64,000 nucleotides of DNA. Source: JACKAQ01 sp020634975 [NCBI: Calditrichia bacterium] (GTDB lineage Bacteria; Calditrichota; Calditrichia; RBG-13-44-9). The notes under the pieces were generated by a model. It had not been told where the DNA came from and searched no databases. It saw nothing but the letters and a program-made list of their open reading frames with translations. Below, in pieces: positions 24,138 through 33,456 of this stretch. The position numbers and the translations under genes are program-made. The stretch lies in the NCBI GenBank assembly GCA_020634975.1, contig JACKAQ010000007.1, positions 1 to 64,000 of the forward strand, written 5' to 3'. How positions within the stretch are numbered: the stretch's first letter is position 1; every line of letters begins with the position of its first letter.

Positions 24138-27100
24138 TCATGCTTCATCATCCCCGAATTTCAGCCAACCGCGTTCAGCCAATGAAAAGTAGAGCACCGG
24201 CACCACAAAAAGGGTGATTATCGCGATCAGCATTCCGCCAAATGTGGGAATTGCCATTGGCACCATAATGTCTGACCCGCGTCCGGTGGAGGTGAGTACC
24301 GGCAACAGTGCCAGAATGGTCGTCGCGGAAGTCATCAGTGCCGGGCGAACGCGTTTTTTGCCCGCTTCTACGGTTGCGGCGCGAATGTCTGTGATACTCT
24401 GCGGGTTATCGCGTCGGAAAGTTTGTGTGAGATACGTGGCGATCAGAACGCCGTCATCCGATGCGATACCGAACAATGCCAGAAATCCCACCCACACCGC
24501 CACACTTAAATTGATGGGCTCGATCTGAAACAGGTTCCGCAAATCTGCACCGAACAGCGAGAAATTCAGAAACCAGCTTTGTCCATACAGCCATAGCAAA
24601 ATGAACCCGCCGGACCATGCGACAATAATGCCGGAAAAAACCAGCGCAGTGACCGGAACGGAACGGAATTGGAAATAAAGAATCAGAAAAATAATTACCA
24701 GCGCCAGCGGTAAAATGATTCGCAGCCGTGCTTCGGAGCGAACCTGATTTTCGTAAGTGCCTGCAAAGCTGTAACTTACGCCTGCAGGAATTTTCAACTC
24801 ACCGGCAGCGGCTTTTTCCTGCAAAAATTGTTGAGCTTGCTGAACCACATCCACTTCGGCGAGTCCCGCTTTTTTGTCAAAAACAACGTATCCGGTCAGG
24901 AACGTATCCTCGCTTTTGATCATTTGGGGACCCCGGATGTAATGAATCTGCGCCAGTTGTGCCAACGGAATTTGCGCACCATCGGGCGCTGGCACCAGAA
25001 TTCGCTCGAGATCGTCGATGTTCCCGCGGAGTTCGCGCAGGTATCGCACCCGGATCGGGTAGCGTTCGCGTCCCTCAACCGTCATCGTGATGGGCATGCC
25101 GCCCACCGCAACCATAATTACTTCCTGAACAGTTTGCAGCCGGATGCCGTATCGCGAAATAGCTTCGCGATCGATTTCGATTTCCAGATATGGTTTGCCG
25201 ATGATGCGATCCGCCAAAACCGTCGCCGGTTCGATGGTCGGCAACTGTTTGAGCAACTGCTCCATTTGCAACCCGACCGCCTCAATGGTCTGCAAATCCG
25301 GCCCTTTTATTTTGATGCCCATCGGTGCGCGCATGCCGCTTTGCAGCATTACAATCCGGGCGGCGATCGGCTGTAATTTTGGTGCGGAAGTGCTGCCGGG
25401 AATTTGCCCGGATGCCACAATTTCATCCCAAATATCATCCGGGTTTTGGATGCCCGCCCACGCCTTTCGCCCCTCGTTCAGCGCCGGATCGAGTGCCGGA
25501 CGCCAAATCCGGAACGGCTGTCCGCCGCTTTCCGGGATCAGGTTGCCGTTTGCATCCCGCAAAAATGCACCGCGCACAACATACGGCTCACCGTCCGGTG
25601 CTGGCACGGGTTCACCATTTTTAGAACGGAAAACATCCAGCGAATTCGCATCGAAACGAAACGTTCGCAGCCTTCCGTTTTCGTCGAGTAAAAATTGCGG
25701 GTGATAGTTGATCACCGTTTCAATCATCGAAACCGGTGCGGGATCGAGCGGTGTTTCCGCACGCCCGATTTTCCCGACGGTCGATTCAATTTCCGGCAAG
25801 GCCGTGAACGCCATGTCCTGTTTTTGCAATACATCCAACGCCTCGCCGATGGATGCATGCGGCATTGTCGTGGGCATGTAAAGGTATGAACCTTCGTCCA
25901 GCGCGGGCATAAATTCCTTTCCCAATCCCGGAAATGTGTGTGCAATAGCGGATACCGGACGCGATGAGCGGATTGCATTTGGCAGCCAGCCGAAGAAAAA
26001 ATCGAAGCCGAGCCAAATCAATCCACCGGTGAAAATGATGCCGAAAATAAACGACAGAAATTTTCGGCGATGGTCAAGCACCGTGTTCAGCAGTCGTTCG
26101 TAATTGCGTTGAACAGCAACCATCACCAGCAAAACGGATGCGCCCATCAGCAAAATCAGCAACAAATTGACGAGAAAAGCACGATCGACACCGAGCGGCA
26201 TCCAGATATCTGTGAGAATGAACGTAACCGCAGCGATGGCGATGTAATTGGCATATCGCTCCGAATTTTTGGTGATCGACAGCGGCAGTCGCGATTGAAA
26301 AATTTGATATAAACCAAATATAATCAACGCAATACCGAGCCAAATATTCAACAAGAGAACGATTGCCAGACCGGCCAAAACGGTCAAATAGCTGAGTGCG
26401 GTTTTCAGGTTTTTCCGGCGAATGTTCCCGGTGAACAGCAGTTGTGCGAAGGGTGGAATCAGCGTCAGCGCCACAAAAACAGAGGCAATCAGCGCGAACG
26501 TTTTGGTGTATGCCAGCGGTTTGAACAGCTTGCCTTCCGCAGCTTCCATTGTGAAAACGGGCAGAAAACTGACCACCGTTGTGGCAACCGCCGTAATAAC
26601 CGCACTGCCGACCTCGCTGGATGCCCGGTAAATCACCGCCATTCGTGATTCTTCCGGTTTGGCGGCGTCGAGGTGTTTCAAAATATTTTCGGTGATAACA
26701 ATACCCATATCAACCATCGTTCCGATCGCGATCGCGATGCCGGAAAGCGCCACAATGTTGGCATCCACGCCCGCGTATTTCATCGCGATAAAGGTCATCA
26801 GCACAGCCAGCGGCAGCAAACTGGCGATCAGCAGCGAGCTGCGCAGGTGCATCACCATCAAAATCACCACAATCGCAGTGACCAGAATTTGCTGCACCAA
26901 TGCACTGTTCAGCGTGTCCAGCGTTTCGTAAATCAGTCCGGTGCGATCGTAAAACGGCACAACGGTCAATTGGCTGACGGTGCCGTCCGGCAGAATTTTT
27001 TTCGGCAAACCCGGCGCAATTTCGGCGATTTTGGCTTTTACATTTTTGATGGCTTGCAGCGGGTTATCGCCGTACCGAACCACCACCACACCGCCAACCG

Positions 27101-28025
27101 CTTCAGCACCGCCTTTGTCCAGCGCACCGCGCCGCAGCGCCGGACCCATCGCAACGTTAGCAACATTGCGGATGTAAACTGGCACATTATCGCGCGTTTT
27201 GATCACCGAATTTTCGATATCCTCTATTTTTTTGACAAAGCCGACACCGCGAATCACGTATTCCACCTGATTCATTTCGATGGTTCGAGCGCCCACATCG
27301 AGGTTGGACATTTTCACAGCGGCGAACACTTCCGCCAGCGAAACATCGTACGCCCGCATCGCGTCCGGATCGACATCGACCTGATATTCCTGTACAAATC
27401 CGCCAACCGAAGCAACCTCGCTCACGCCCTCGGCGGAGAGCAGGGAATAGCGCACATACCAATCCTGTGCGGATCGCAGCTCGTGCAAATCCCATCCGCC
27501 GGTGGGATTTCCCTGCGGATCGCGACCTTCCAGCGTGTACCAAAACACCTGTCCCAACGCGGTTGCATCGGGTCCGAGCGTCGGTTGCACACCTTCCGGC
27601 AGCAAGTTGGGCGGCAGGCTGTTGAGTTTTTCCAAAATCCGCGAGCGCGACCAGTAAAAATCGACATCTTCTTTGAAAATGACGTAAACGCTGGAAAATC
27701 CGAACATCGAAAAACTGCGCACGGTTTTCACGCCGGGAATGCCGAGCAACGCAGTGGTCATCGGATATGTGATCTGATCTTCGATATCCTGCGGGGAATG
27801 CCCGCTCCATTCCGTGAATACAATTTGCTGGTTTTCGCCGAGATCGGGAATGGCATCGACCGGAACAGGATTGCGCTGAACGCCGGGAATTTGCCAATCG
27901 AACGGCGCGACCAGCACGCCCCACGCAATGATGATCAGCGTAATCAACACCACGACCAGCTTGTTTTGCAGACAAAACAAAATCAACCGGTCGATGATGT
28001 TTTCAGGTTTTATTTTATTGGGCAT
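24138..28025 (-). CDS. cusA: CusA/CzcA-type heavy-metal RND efflux pump, long form
   Basis: A 1295-residue inner-membrane proton antiporter that exports metal ions through a tripartite complex. It has the heavy-metal RND hallmarks: QIVFTEWSGHSPQDIEDQIT, PDLGENQQIV, VASVGGFVQEYQVDVDP, and the proton-relay helix IAIAIGTMVDMGIVITEN with its Asp. CusA is about 1047 residues. Here about 130 residues carrying roughly three extra hydrophobic segments are inserted after IPPFAQLLFTG, and a further periplasmic insertion precedes LQSGMRAPMGIKIKG. It follows the adaptor gene by 27 bp. The copper/silver assignment rests on the neighbouring DUF3347 and metal-binding domains. Confidence 0.92.
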   Translation of the reverse strand: MPNKIKPENIIDRLILFCLQNKLVVVLITLIIIAWGVLVAPFDWQIPGVQRNPVPVDAIPDLGENQQIVFTEWSGHSPQDIEDQITYPMTTALLGIPGVKTVRSFSMFGFSSVYVIFKEDVDFYWSRSRILEKLNSLPPNLLPEGVQPTLGPDATALGQVFWYTLEGRDPQGNPTGGWDLHELRSAQDWYVRYSLLSAEGVSEVASVGGFVQEYQVDVDPDAMRAYDVSLAEVFAAVKMSNLDVGARTIEMNQVEYVIRGVGFVKKIEDIENSVIKTRDNVPVYIRNVANVAMGPALRRGALDKGGAEAVGGVVVVRYGDNPLQAIKNVKAKIAEIAPGLPKKILPDGTVSQLTVVPFYDRTGLIYETLDTLNSALVQQILVTAIVVILMVMHLRSSLLIASLLPLAVLMTFIAMKYAGVDANIVALSGIAIAIGTMVDMGIVITENILKHLDAAKPEESRMAVIYRASSEVGSAVITAVATTVVSFLPVFTMEAAEGKLFKPLAYTKTFALIASVFVALTLIPPFAQLLFTGNIRRKNLKTALSYLTVLAGLAIVLLLNIWLGIALIIFGLYQIFQSRLPLSITKNSERYANYIAIAAVTFILTDIWMPLGVDRAFLVNLLLILLMGASVLLVMVAVQRNYERLLNTVLDHRRKFLSFIFGIIFTGGLIWLGFDFFFGWLPNAIRSSRPVSAIAHTFPGLGKEFMPALDEGSYLYMPTTMPHASIGEALDVLQKQDMAFTALPEIESTVGKIGRAETPLDPAPVSMIETVINYHPQFLLDENGRLRTFRFDANSLDVFRSKNGEPVPAPDGEPYVVRGAFLRDANGNLIPESGGQPFRIWRPALDPALNEGRKAWAGIQNPDDIWDEIVASGQIPGSTSAPKLQPIAARIVMLQSGMRAPMGIKIKGPDLQTIEAVGLQMEQLLKQLPTIEPATVLADRIIGKPYLEIEIDREAISRYGIRLQTVQEVIMVAVGGMPITMTVEGRERYPIRVRYLRELRGNIDDLERILVPAPDGAQIPLAQLAQIHYIRGPQMIKSEDTFLTGYVVFDKKAGLAEVDVVQQAQQFLQEKAAAGELKIPAGVSYSFAGTYENQVRSEARLRIILPLALVIIFLILYFQFRSVPVTALVFSGIIVAWSGGFILLWLYGQSWFLNFSLFGADLRNLFQIEPINLSVAVWVGFLALFGIASDDGVLIATYLTQTFRRDNPQSITDIRAATVEAGKKRVRPALMTSATTILALLPVLTSTGRGSDIMVPMAIPTFGGMLIAIITLFVVPVLYFSLAERGWLKFGDDEA

Positions 28026-28052
28026 TGTTCAATATTCTTTCGTAAACCGTTG

Positions 28053-29963
28053 TTATTTCAGAATTTCTGTTTGCTCGCCGCAACGATACATTCCCGAACC
28101 GAAATAGGGATTTTCAACACCTTCACGATTTTGCAGCCAAAATGCACCTTTGTCGTCGAACGCCATCGGGCAAAAAAAGCGGATGACCGGCTGATCAGTT
28201 TGCACCCCAAAAATCCGGAACGCGTCGGTCAGCGCATCGGAAAGCGGCTCGAACGCCGTTCGCGCAGCGGCGATATCTGCTGCCTCGGTTAAATTTCCTG
28301 CGCTGCGTTTCAACTGCTCGTGAAGTGCCATCCATTTTGCATGCGCGCTTTCGCTGCCGAGCAGCGTCATGTCTACTGTTTTAAGATTTTCAGCGAACGC
28401 GGTTGCCGCCGTTTTGGCATTGTTTGCCTCATCTTTGCTGAGCGCGGTATGAATCTCAAAATACGGATCAGCCAGATGTCCCAATTGTTTTTGGAAGGCA
28501 TCCGGTGCGGTCATCTTTTCGGCTGAATGTCCCATCTCGCTGTGATCGTGGCTTTCCGGCATAGCCTTGCTTGTCATGCTCATCATGCTTGGGCGGGCTT
28601 TGATTTGCAAATCGCTATCGAGCTTAAATGCACCATTTACAACAACTTGGTCGCCTGCGTTCAACCCGGATTTCACAACAAAAAAATCACCGGCTCGCGG
28701 GCCAAGCTCAATTTCGCGTCCGTAAAATGTACCGATTTCGGTTGGATCTGCGAGATACACAACTGCCCGTTTTCCGGTGATCAGCGGCGCAGAAGCGGGA
28801 ATTACCAGCGGTGCTTTGCTGGTATCCGTTGTGCTGACCAGCCCGAGCTCTTCGGCACGCACCAACTTCATTCCGCAGACGTCGCAGGTGCCGGGTTTGT
28901 TTTTGATGATCTCCGGATGCATCGGCGAAATCCATTTTCCGGCCAGATTTTTGTCCATCACCAAACCGCCGGATGCTAGCGTCGATTTGACCACAGCGCG
29001 GGCGAGCATGTCGGGTTTCAGCAACCCTTCGTCATTTTGCACATTCACGCGAACCTGAACCGTGCGGGTGCGCGGATTGAGCATCGGATCGATAAAAACG
29101 ATCGTTCCCTCAAATATTTTTCCGGGAAAAGCTTCGGTTTCGAAATCAACATTTTGTCCGTAGCGAATCCATTGCAAATCGGATTCATACGCGGAAAGTT
29201 GCAGCCACACCTGCGAGAGATCGGCTATCGTGTAAATTTTGCTGCCAGTCTGGATATATTCGCCTTCGCGAACATGGCGATCGATGACGATGCCGCTCAT
29301 CGGGGAATAAATGGTCAGCCGGTCTGATGGCTCAGCGGATTTTTTTAATTGAAGAATCTGGGCTTCGGTTAATCCGAGCAGCGCCAACTTGTCGTGCGCG
29401 GCTTTCCGGGTGCGTTCGTTCGGGTTGGAGCGCATCACGGTGAGAAATTCCTGCTGCGCAGAAATTAAATCAGGGCTGTACAGCTCCACCAAATGATCGT
29501 TGCGGGCAACTTTGATACCGACGTAATTCACAAAAAGCCGGTCGATTCTTCCGGGCAAATATGCGGAAATTGTGCGAACACGCGTTTCGTCGTAAGCGAT
29601 TTTGCCATACATCCGCACCTCGCGATCCACAAACCGGTGCACCACCGGAACCGTTTGGATATTCGCCAATTGCTGCGAAACCGGCGACAGTTTCAACGAT
29701 CGCGGATTACCATCGTCCACAGTTGCATTGGATACGGGAATTAAATCCATCCCGCAAATCGGGCATTGCCCGGGATTGGGTTGGCGAATTTGCGGATGCA
29801 TCGAGCACGTCCATTCTGTGGCAGCGTCGCCCGATGCAGCTGAGTGATCGTGGGAATCCGCTGGCGAGCTGTTCAGCCAATAACCGGCGCCAAATGCTAG
29901 CACCAGCAAACCGAAAACCAACCAACGGAGGTCTGATACCCATAATTTTTTTATCGGATTCAT
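28053..29963 (-). CDS. cusB: CusB-type efflux adaptor with two metal-binding domains and a DUF3347 tail
   Basis: A 636-residue periplasmic membrane-fusion protein. The N-terminal anchor (residues 13-30) is followed by a heavy-metal-binding domain at 51-77 (WTCSMHPQIRQPNPGQCPIC). The HlyD/CusB barrel and lipoyl core follows (GKIAYDETRVRTISAYLPGR, SPDLISAQQEF, YSPMSGIVIDRHVREGEYI). A second heavy-metal-binding domain, WISPMHPEIIKNKPGTCDVC, is spliced into the middle. The last ~130 residues are a DUF3347 domain ending PMAFDDKGAFWLQ and NPYFGSGMYRCGEQ. It links the pump to the TolC-like channel and may hand over metal. Length is much above a plain CusB (about 400) because of these modules. Confidence 0.92.
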   Translation of the reverse strand: MNPIKKLWVSDLRWLVFGLLVLAFGAGYWLNSSPADSHDHSAASGDAATEWTCSMHPQIRQPNPGQCPICGMDLIPVSNATVDDGNPRSLKLSPVSQQLANIQTVPVVHRFVDREVRMYGKIAYDETRVRTISAYLPGRIDRLFVNYVGIKVARNDHLVELYSPDLISAQQEFLTVMRSNPNERTRKAAHDKLALLGLTEAQILQLKKSAEPSDRLTIYSPMSGIVIDRHVREGEYIQTGSKIYTIADLSQVWLQLSAYESDLQWIRYGQNVDFETEAFPGKIFEGTIVFIDPMLNPRTRTVQVRVNVQNDEGLLKPDMLARAVVKSTLASGGLVMDKNLAGKWISPMHPEIIKNKPGTCDVCGMKLVRAEELGLVSTTDTSKAPLVIPASAPLITGKRAVVYLADPTEIGTFYGREIELGPRAGDFFVVKSGLNAGDQVVVNGAFKLDSDLQIKARPSMMSMTSKAMPESHDHSEMGHSAEKMTAPDAFQKQLGHLADPYFEIHTALSKDEANNAKTAATAFAENLKTVDMTLLGSESAHAKWMALHEQLKRSAGNLTEAADIAAARTAFEPLSDALTDAFRIFGVQTDQPVIRFFCPMAFDDKGAFWLQNREGVENPYFGSGMYRCGEQTEILK

Positions 29964-29988
29964 TTTATTTCCTTTTCAAATTAGCGAT

Positions 29989-31254
29989 TCAAAATCCGGT
30001 CAATTTTTCAAGTTCTGCGCGTTTTTGGGCACAGCGATTGCGACTGTCCGCCAATTCCAGTTCGAACTGGAGCAGCGTTCGTTGTGCGTCAATCCAATCC
30101 AGAAAATCCATTTTCCCGGTTTCAAATGCGGTTTGGGAAACTTCGAGCGCCTGCCGCGCTTTTGGAATCAGTTTGTTCTCATATAATCGTATTTTTCGAT
30201 ACGCATCTTTGTAACCAAATAATGTGACTTGCAATTCCGAAAGCAAAGAATTCCGGACATTTTCGATCGAAAAATCCGCTGCTTTTTTTCGCGTTTGGGC
30301 AGCAGCGACGGCGGCTTTGTTTTTGCCGAACCAAAGCGGCAGGCTCATCGAAACGCTGATCATCACCGGATCGGGCAGATTTACGCCGTTCATATTTCCC
30401 ATTTGCTGATATTGGATGCCCAGCCCAAACGCCGGATAATTGCTTTTTTGAACCAGTTGTAACGCACTGCGGCTTTGTTCGGATGTCGCAGTCGCGATTT
30501 GCATCTCGGGATTTTTCTCGGATAGCGCAGCCGTAAGTGTTTCGAAATCGATCGCGATTGTGTCCAGCTCAATTTGCGGATCGACCGGCAAAACGGCATC
30601 CGCCGGACGATTAAGCAGATAATTCAGCCGGGCGTGTGTTACCGGCAATAATTGCTCGTAGCTTTTTTGCTCGTCGTTCAGCCGTTCCAATTCAACCTGA
30701 ATTTTCAACAGTGTTGCGTAAGTATTTTCACCGGTTCGAAATTTGGCGAGGACAACCTCTTCCACATCCTGCATCAATTGAATATTGTTGCTGATTATCG
30801 CCAGTTTTTGGCGAATCAGTGCATATTCAAAATACGATGCTTTGATGCGAAAATGTAAATCGCGTTTGGTGCGTTCGTATCGTGCCAATTCGCGATTGGC
30901 TTCTGCGTCTGCAATTTTGCGTTGCTGGCGCAGCGTGCCAAACCAGGGAAATCCCTGATTTACTGTGAAACGGTTCTCCCGCGTTTCACCGAAATCTCTG
31001 AGAGATTGCGCCATGTAACCGTATGTAATTGTTGGATTTGGCAGCTTACCGGAACTGTTCGCCTGTTGCGTTGCAGCTTGCCATTTTGCCCAATCCGATT
31101 GTAGGCCGGGATTTTGTGATTCCGCAAACTTAATCAGCGCTGCGAGGTTACTGGCTTCGGATAAGCTTGCTTTTCCGGCTGTAATTGGGTCGTCGGGCTG
31201 TGCAAATCCGGCAATTGTTGCCGCTAAAATGCAGCCCAAAATGATCATTCGCAT
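29989..31254 (-). CDS. TolC/CusC-like outer-membrane efflux channel
   Basis: A 421-residue outer-membrane factor with a signal peptide (ILGCILAATIAGFA). Two helical repeats have the usual coiled-coil pattern, including RFTVNQGFPWFGTL and the second-repeat VSMSLPLWFGKNKA. I use ATG 31254, with GGAG five bases upstream; a GTG at 31260 is in frame but overlaps that site. It lies 25 bp upstream of the adaptor gene in the same operon and forms the exit duct of the metal pump. Confidence 0.88.
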   Translation of the reverse strand: MRMIILGCILAATIAGFAQPDDPITAGKASLSEASNLAALIKFAESQNPGLQSDWAKWQAATQQANSSGKLPNPTITYGYMAQSLRDFGETRENRFTVNQGFPWFGTLRQQRKIADAEANRELARYERTKRDLHFRIKASYFEYALIRQKLAIISNNIQLMQDVEEVVLAKFRTGENTYATLLKIQVELERLNDEQKSYEQLLPVTHARLNYLLNRPADAVLPVDPQIELDTIAIDFETLTAALSEKNPEMQIATATSEQSRSALQLVQKSNYPAFGLGIQYQQMGNMNGVNLPDPVMISVSMSLPLWFGKNKAAVAAAQTRKKAADFSIENVRNSLLSELQVTLFGYKDAYRKIRLYENKLIPKARQALEVSQTAFETGKMDFLDWIDAQRTLLQFELELADSRNRCAQKRAELEKLTGF

Positions 31255-31366
31255 AACCACTCCGTCAGAAAAAAAAGTTCACATGCGGTTCTGTTTTCAA
31301 TAAAAAAAACAGCCACAGCATTAGATTAATGCAATTTTATAGAATGAAAATTGGAGAGAGGAGATG

Positions 31367-31855
31367 CTAAATCAAAAATGCACAATGTTGGGTAAATAGG
31401 GGAGGAGCGTGGGAATTTATGGGGATTGCAAAACTGTGTGTCAGTTTTTTGGGGACAAAATTTGCCGCGGTTGCATCTATGGGCAAAAATTTAACAATCG
31501 ACAACGATACATTTTGAGAGTTACCGGTTTGTTCAACCTTCATTAATTGGGCTGACAACAAACGCACCTGACATTTCGTGGTGCAGTTTTTTAACAAATT
31601 TGGGTTGCTATCCAATGTGGATTCTTGTTGTCCGGTTGTTTTTTTGGCTGAATCGCAACATTCTTTGCCGGAATTCATCTGCTCTTCAGGCATTTTATGG
31701 CAGCTTTCGGCGGCTGCAACGTTGTTTTCGTGGTTACATGCTTTATGATTGGTCAATAAACAGCAGCAAAACGCCATCGAGCTGAAAGCAATTACCCATG
31801 TTAAAAAATAAGTTAACATCAGGATTTTCAGTGTTTTAGTGCGATAAAAATTCAT
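31367..31855 (-). CDS. Cys/His-rich exported protein at the head of the efflux operon
   Basis: A 162-residue protein with one hydrophobic N-terminal segment (residues 10-29) immediately followed by CCC (30-32). Further cysteines and histidines occur in NHKACNHE, SCHKMPEE, KECCDSA, NCTTKCQ and near the C-terminus (QHC). It fits no family I recognise. Its composition and its place as the first gene of the copper-type efflux operon suggest metal binding or sensing in the periplasm; that is an inference. A TTGACT hexamer lies on the minus strand at 31914-31919, but no matching -10 is convincing. Confidence 0.7.
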   Translation of the reverse strand: MNFYRTKTLKILMLTYFLTWVIAFSSMAFCCCLLTNHKACNHENNVAAAESCHKMPEEQMNSGKECCDSAKKTTGQQESTLDSNPNLLKNCTTKCQVRLLSAQLMKVEQTGNSQNVSLSIVKFLPIDATAANFVPKKLTHSFAIPINSHAPPLFTQHCAFLI

Positions 31856-31944
31856 CGATTTCCGTTTTGCATTTTGTTTCGTTCGCTAAAAAGATCGTCA
31901 TAAAACCCAAATTAGTCAACGGTAATTTTGAAATCCTGTTCCGA

Positions 31945-33456
31945 CTACTGCCGAATTGTGACAAAAAATTTCCGTAAATCACTGAATCCGGTTTCATCGA
32001 TAATTTCCAGTTCATTCCACCCTTGACGGCATTCCAACGGTTTTTCGTGGCGATTTTCGGTGGTGCCGAGGAAGCGGTCATTCAAATACCAAAAAATTTT
32101 ATGGCGGTTGTCACGATGCGCAGCCCGGGCAGTCACTTTTTGCAGAACGCTGCCAAAATCGCGGGGAACCCAAAGTCGGGCGTTTTCCTGTGGATACAAA
32201 ATTTCGATTGGTGAATTTCCGGCAATTGCATTGCAATCGGGATTGTGAACCGGCGAATTGCCAACCATTTGCCCCCTCCCGCGAACATATTGAACCACAT
32301 CCGGTGGAAAAATCAGCATTTGTCGGGCTTGATATTCGGTAGTTTTCCAACAGCGTGAGCAAACTTCGTATCCGGTTTTATCAGAAATAAATATTTTTCG
32401 ATGGAAGCTGCAAATTTTCAATGGTTTAGCGTGACGCGGTGCCGATGCGAAAATGGGATTCGGGCAGTTTTGGGAGGCGAGAAATCCGGTTTCGCGACAA
32501 ATTTCAACATCTTGCAAATCGATGTCCTGTGCTGCAAACCAGGTTAATTTCGGATTTTTGGGGAGCGAATTGAAAATGTCGAACAGCAGCGGTCCGGCAC
32601 TTTTCGAACCGGCAAGATTGGCATTTCCTTCACCGGAAAAATTGCCGACCCAAACCGCTATCGTCCATTCGGGACTGACCCCCACCGCCCAGGCATCGCG
32701 CTGTCCGTAGCTGGTGCCGGTTTTCCACGCCAACGGAAACTGATTTTGGAATAATTCCCAATAAAATTCTGCACCCGGACGTTTCAAATCTCGCAAAATT
32801 TCCAGCGTCAAAAAGCTGGCGCCGGGACTGATTGTCGCTGATACCCGCTGTTGAGATTCTGCGCCATTTTTCTGCAAAACGGTCAGTGGTGAGAAATTGC
32901 CGCCGTTTCCCAAACCGCGAAATAGCGTCGCCGCATCCCACGGCGTCACTTCTGCGCCGCCGATGATTAACGGCAAACCGTAATCATCCGCATTGCGAAA
33001 TAATGTCCCAACCCCTGCCTGTTGCAGAAATCGATAAAACGGATAAAGTCCGTAGCTATTGAGCAATCGCACTGCCGGTACATTGAGCGAGCGAATCAGC
33101 GCCTGGCGTGCGGGAACAATGCCATCGTATTGTTGGCTGGCGTTTTGCGGAGAAAATGCGCCGTAAAATGTTGGCACATCGTGCAGCACCGTTTGCGGGA
33201 GAATGAGCCCGTCGTCCATCGCGAGTGCGTATAAAAACGGTTTCAGAATTGAACCGGATGAACGCGCTGCGCGAATGCCGTCAACCTGTCCTTGCGACCC
33301 TGCATCAAAAAAATCCTGAGAACCGACGTAAGCACGAACGTTTCCTGTTTGTGTTTCCACAACCAACGCAACGCCGTTGCGAATGCCCTGCGGATTTATG
33401 AATGAAATATGCTCCGCCAACAATCGCTCAGTTTCCGATTGGATTTTGGGGAACAA
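31945..33456 (-). CDS. pbpC: penicillin-binding protein 1C, transpeptidase part (after frameshift)
   Basis: 503 residues. This is the C-terminal two-thirds of PbpC, a peptidoglycan synthase of the inner membrane facing the periplasm. The transpeptidase SxxK is Ser69-Ile-Leu-Lys72 (RSSGSILKPF) and the KTG box is AWKTGTSYGQRDAW. A C-terminal beta domain (BiPBP_C type; KIFWYLNDRFLG, then WNELEIIDETG) ends the protein. The ATG at 33456 overlaps the upstream frame by 29 bp and is probably not a real start. Reading would join at the C4A4 run (33444-33451), where a +1 shift turns TIVPQ into TIVPKIQSE. Together with 33428-34318 it makes a normal-length PbpC of about 790 residues. Confidence 0.85.
   Translation of the reverse strand: MFPKIQSETERLLAEHISFINPQGIRNGVALVVETQTGNVRAYVGSQDFFDAGSQGQVDGIRAARSSGSILKPFLYALAMDDGLILPQTVLHDVPTFYGAFSPQNASQQYDGIVPARQALIRSLNVPAVRLLNSYGLYPFYRFLQQAGVGTLFRNADDYGLPLIIGGAEVTPWDAATLFRGLGNGGNFSPLTVLQKNGAESQQRVSATISPGASFLTLEILRDLKRPGAEFYWELFQNQFPLAWKTGTSYGQRDAWAVGVSPEWTIAVWVGNFSGEGNANLAGSKSAGPLLFDIFNSLPKNPKLTWFAAQDIDLQDVEICRETGFLASQNCPNPIFASAPRHAKPLKICSFHRKIFISDKTGYEVCSRCWKTTEYQARQMLIFPPDVVQYVRGRGQMVGNSPVHNPDCNAIAGNSPIEILYPQENARLWVPRDFGSVLQKVTARAAHRDNRHKIFWYLNDRFLGTTENRHEKPLECRQGWNELEIIDETGFSDLRKFFVTIRQ

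Noticed and set aside
26673-28292. 539-codon open frame on the plus strand opposite the pump gene
   Set aside because: It lies entirely antisense to the well-supported CusA gene and its neighbour, is very rich in His, Arg and Asn, and has no domain or ribosome site. Long antisense frames arise from the codon bias of the true gene.
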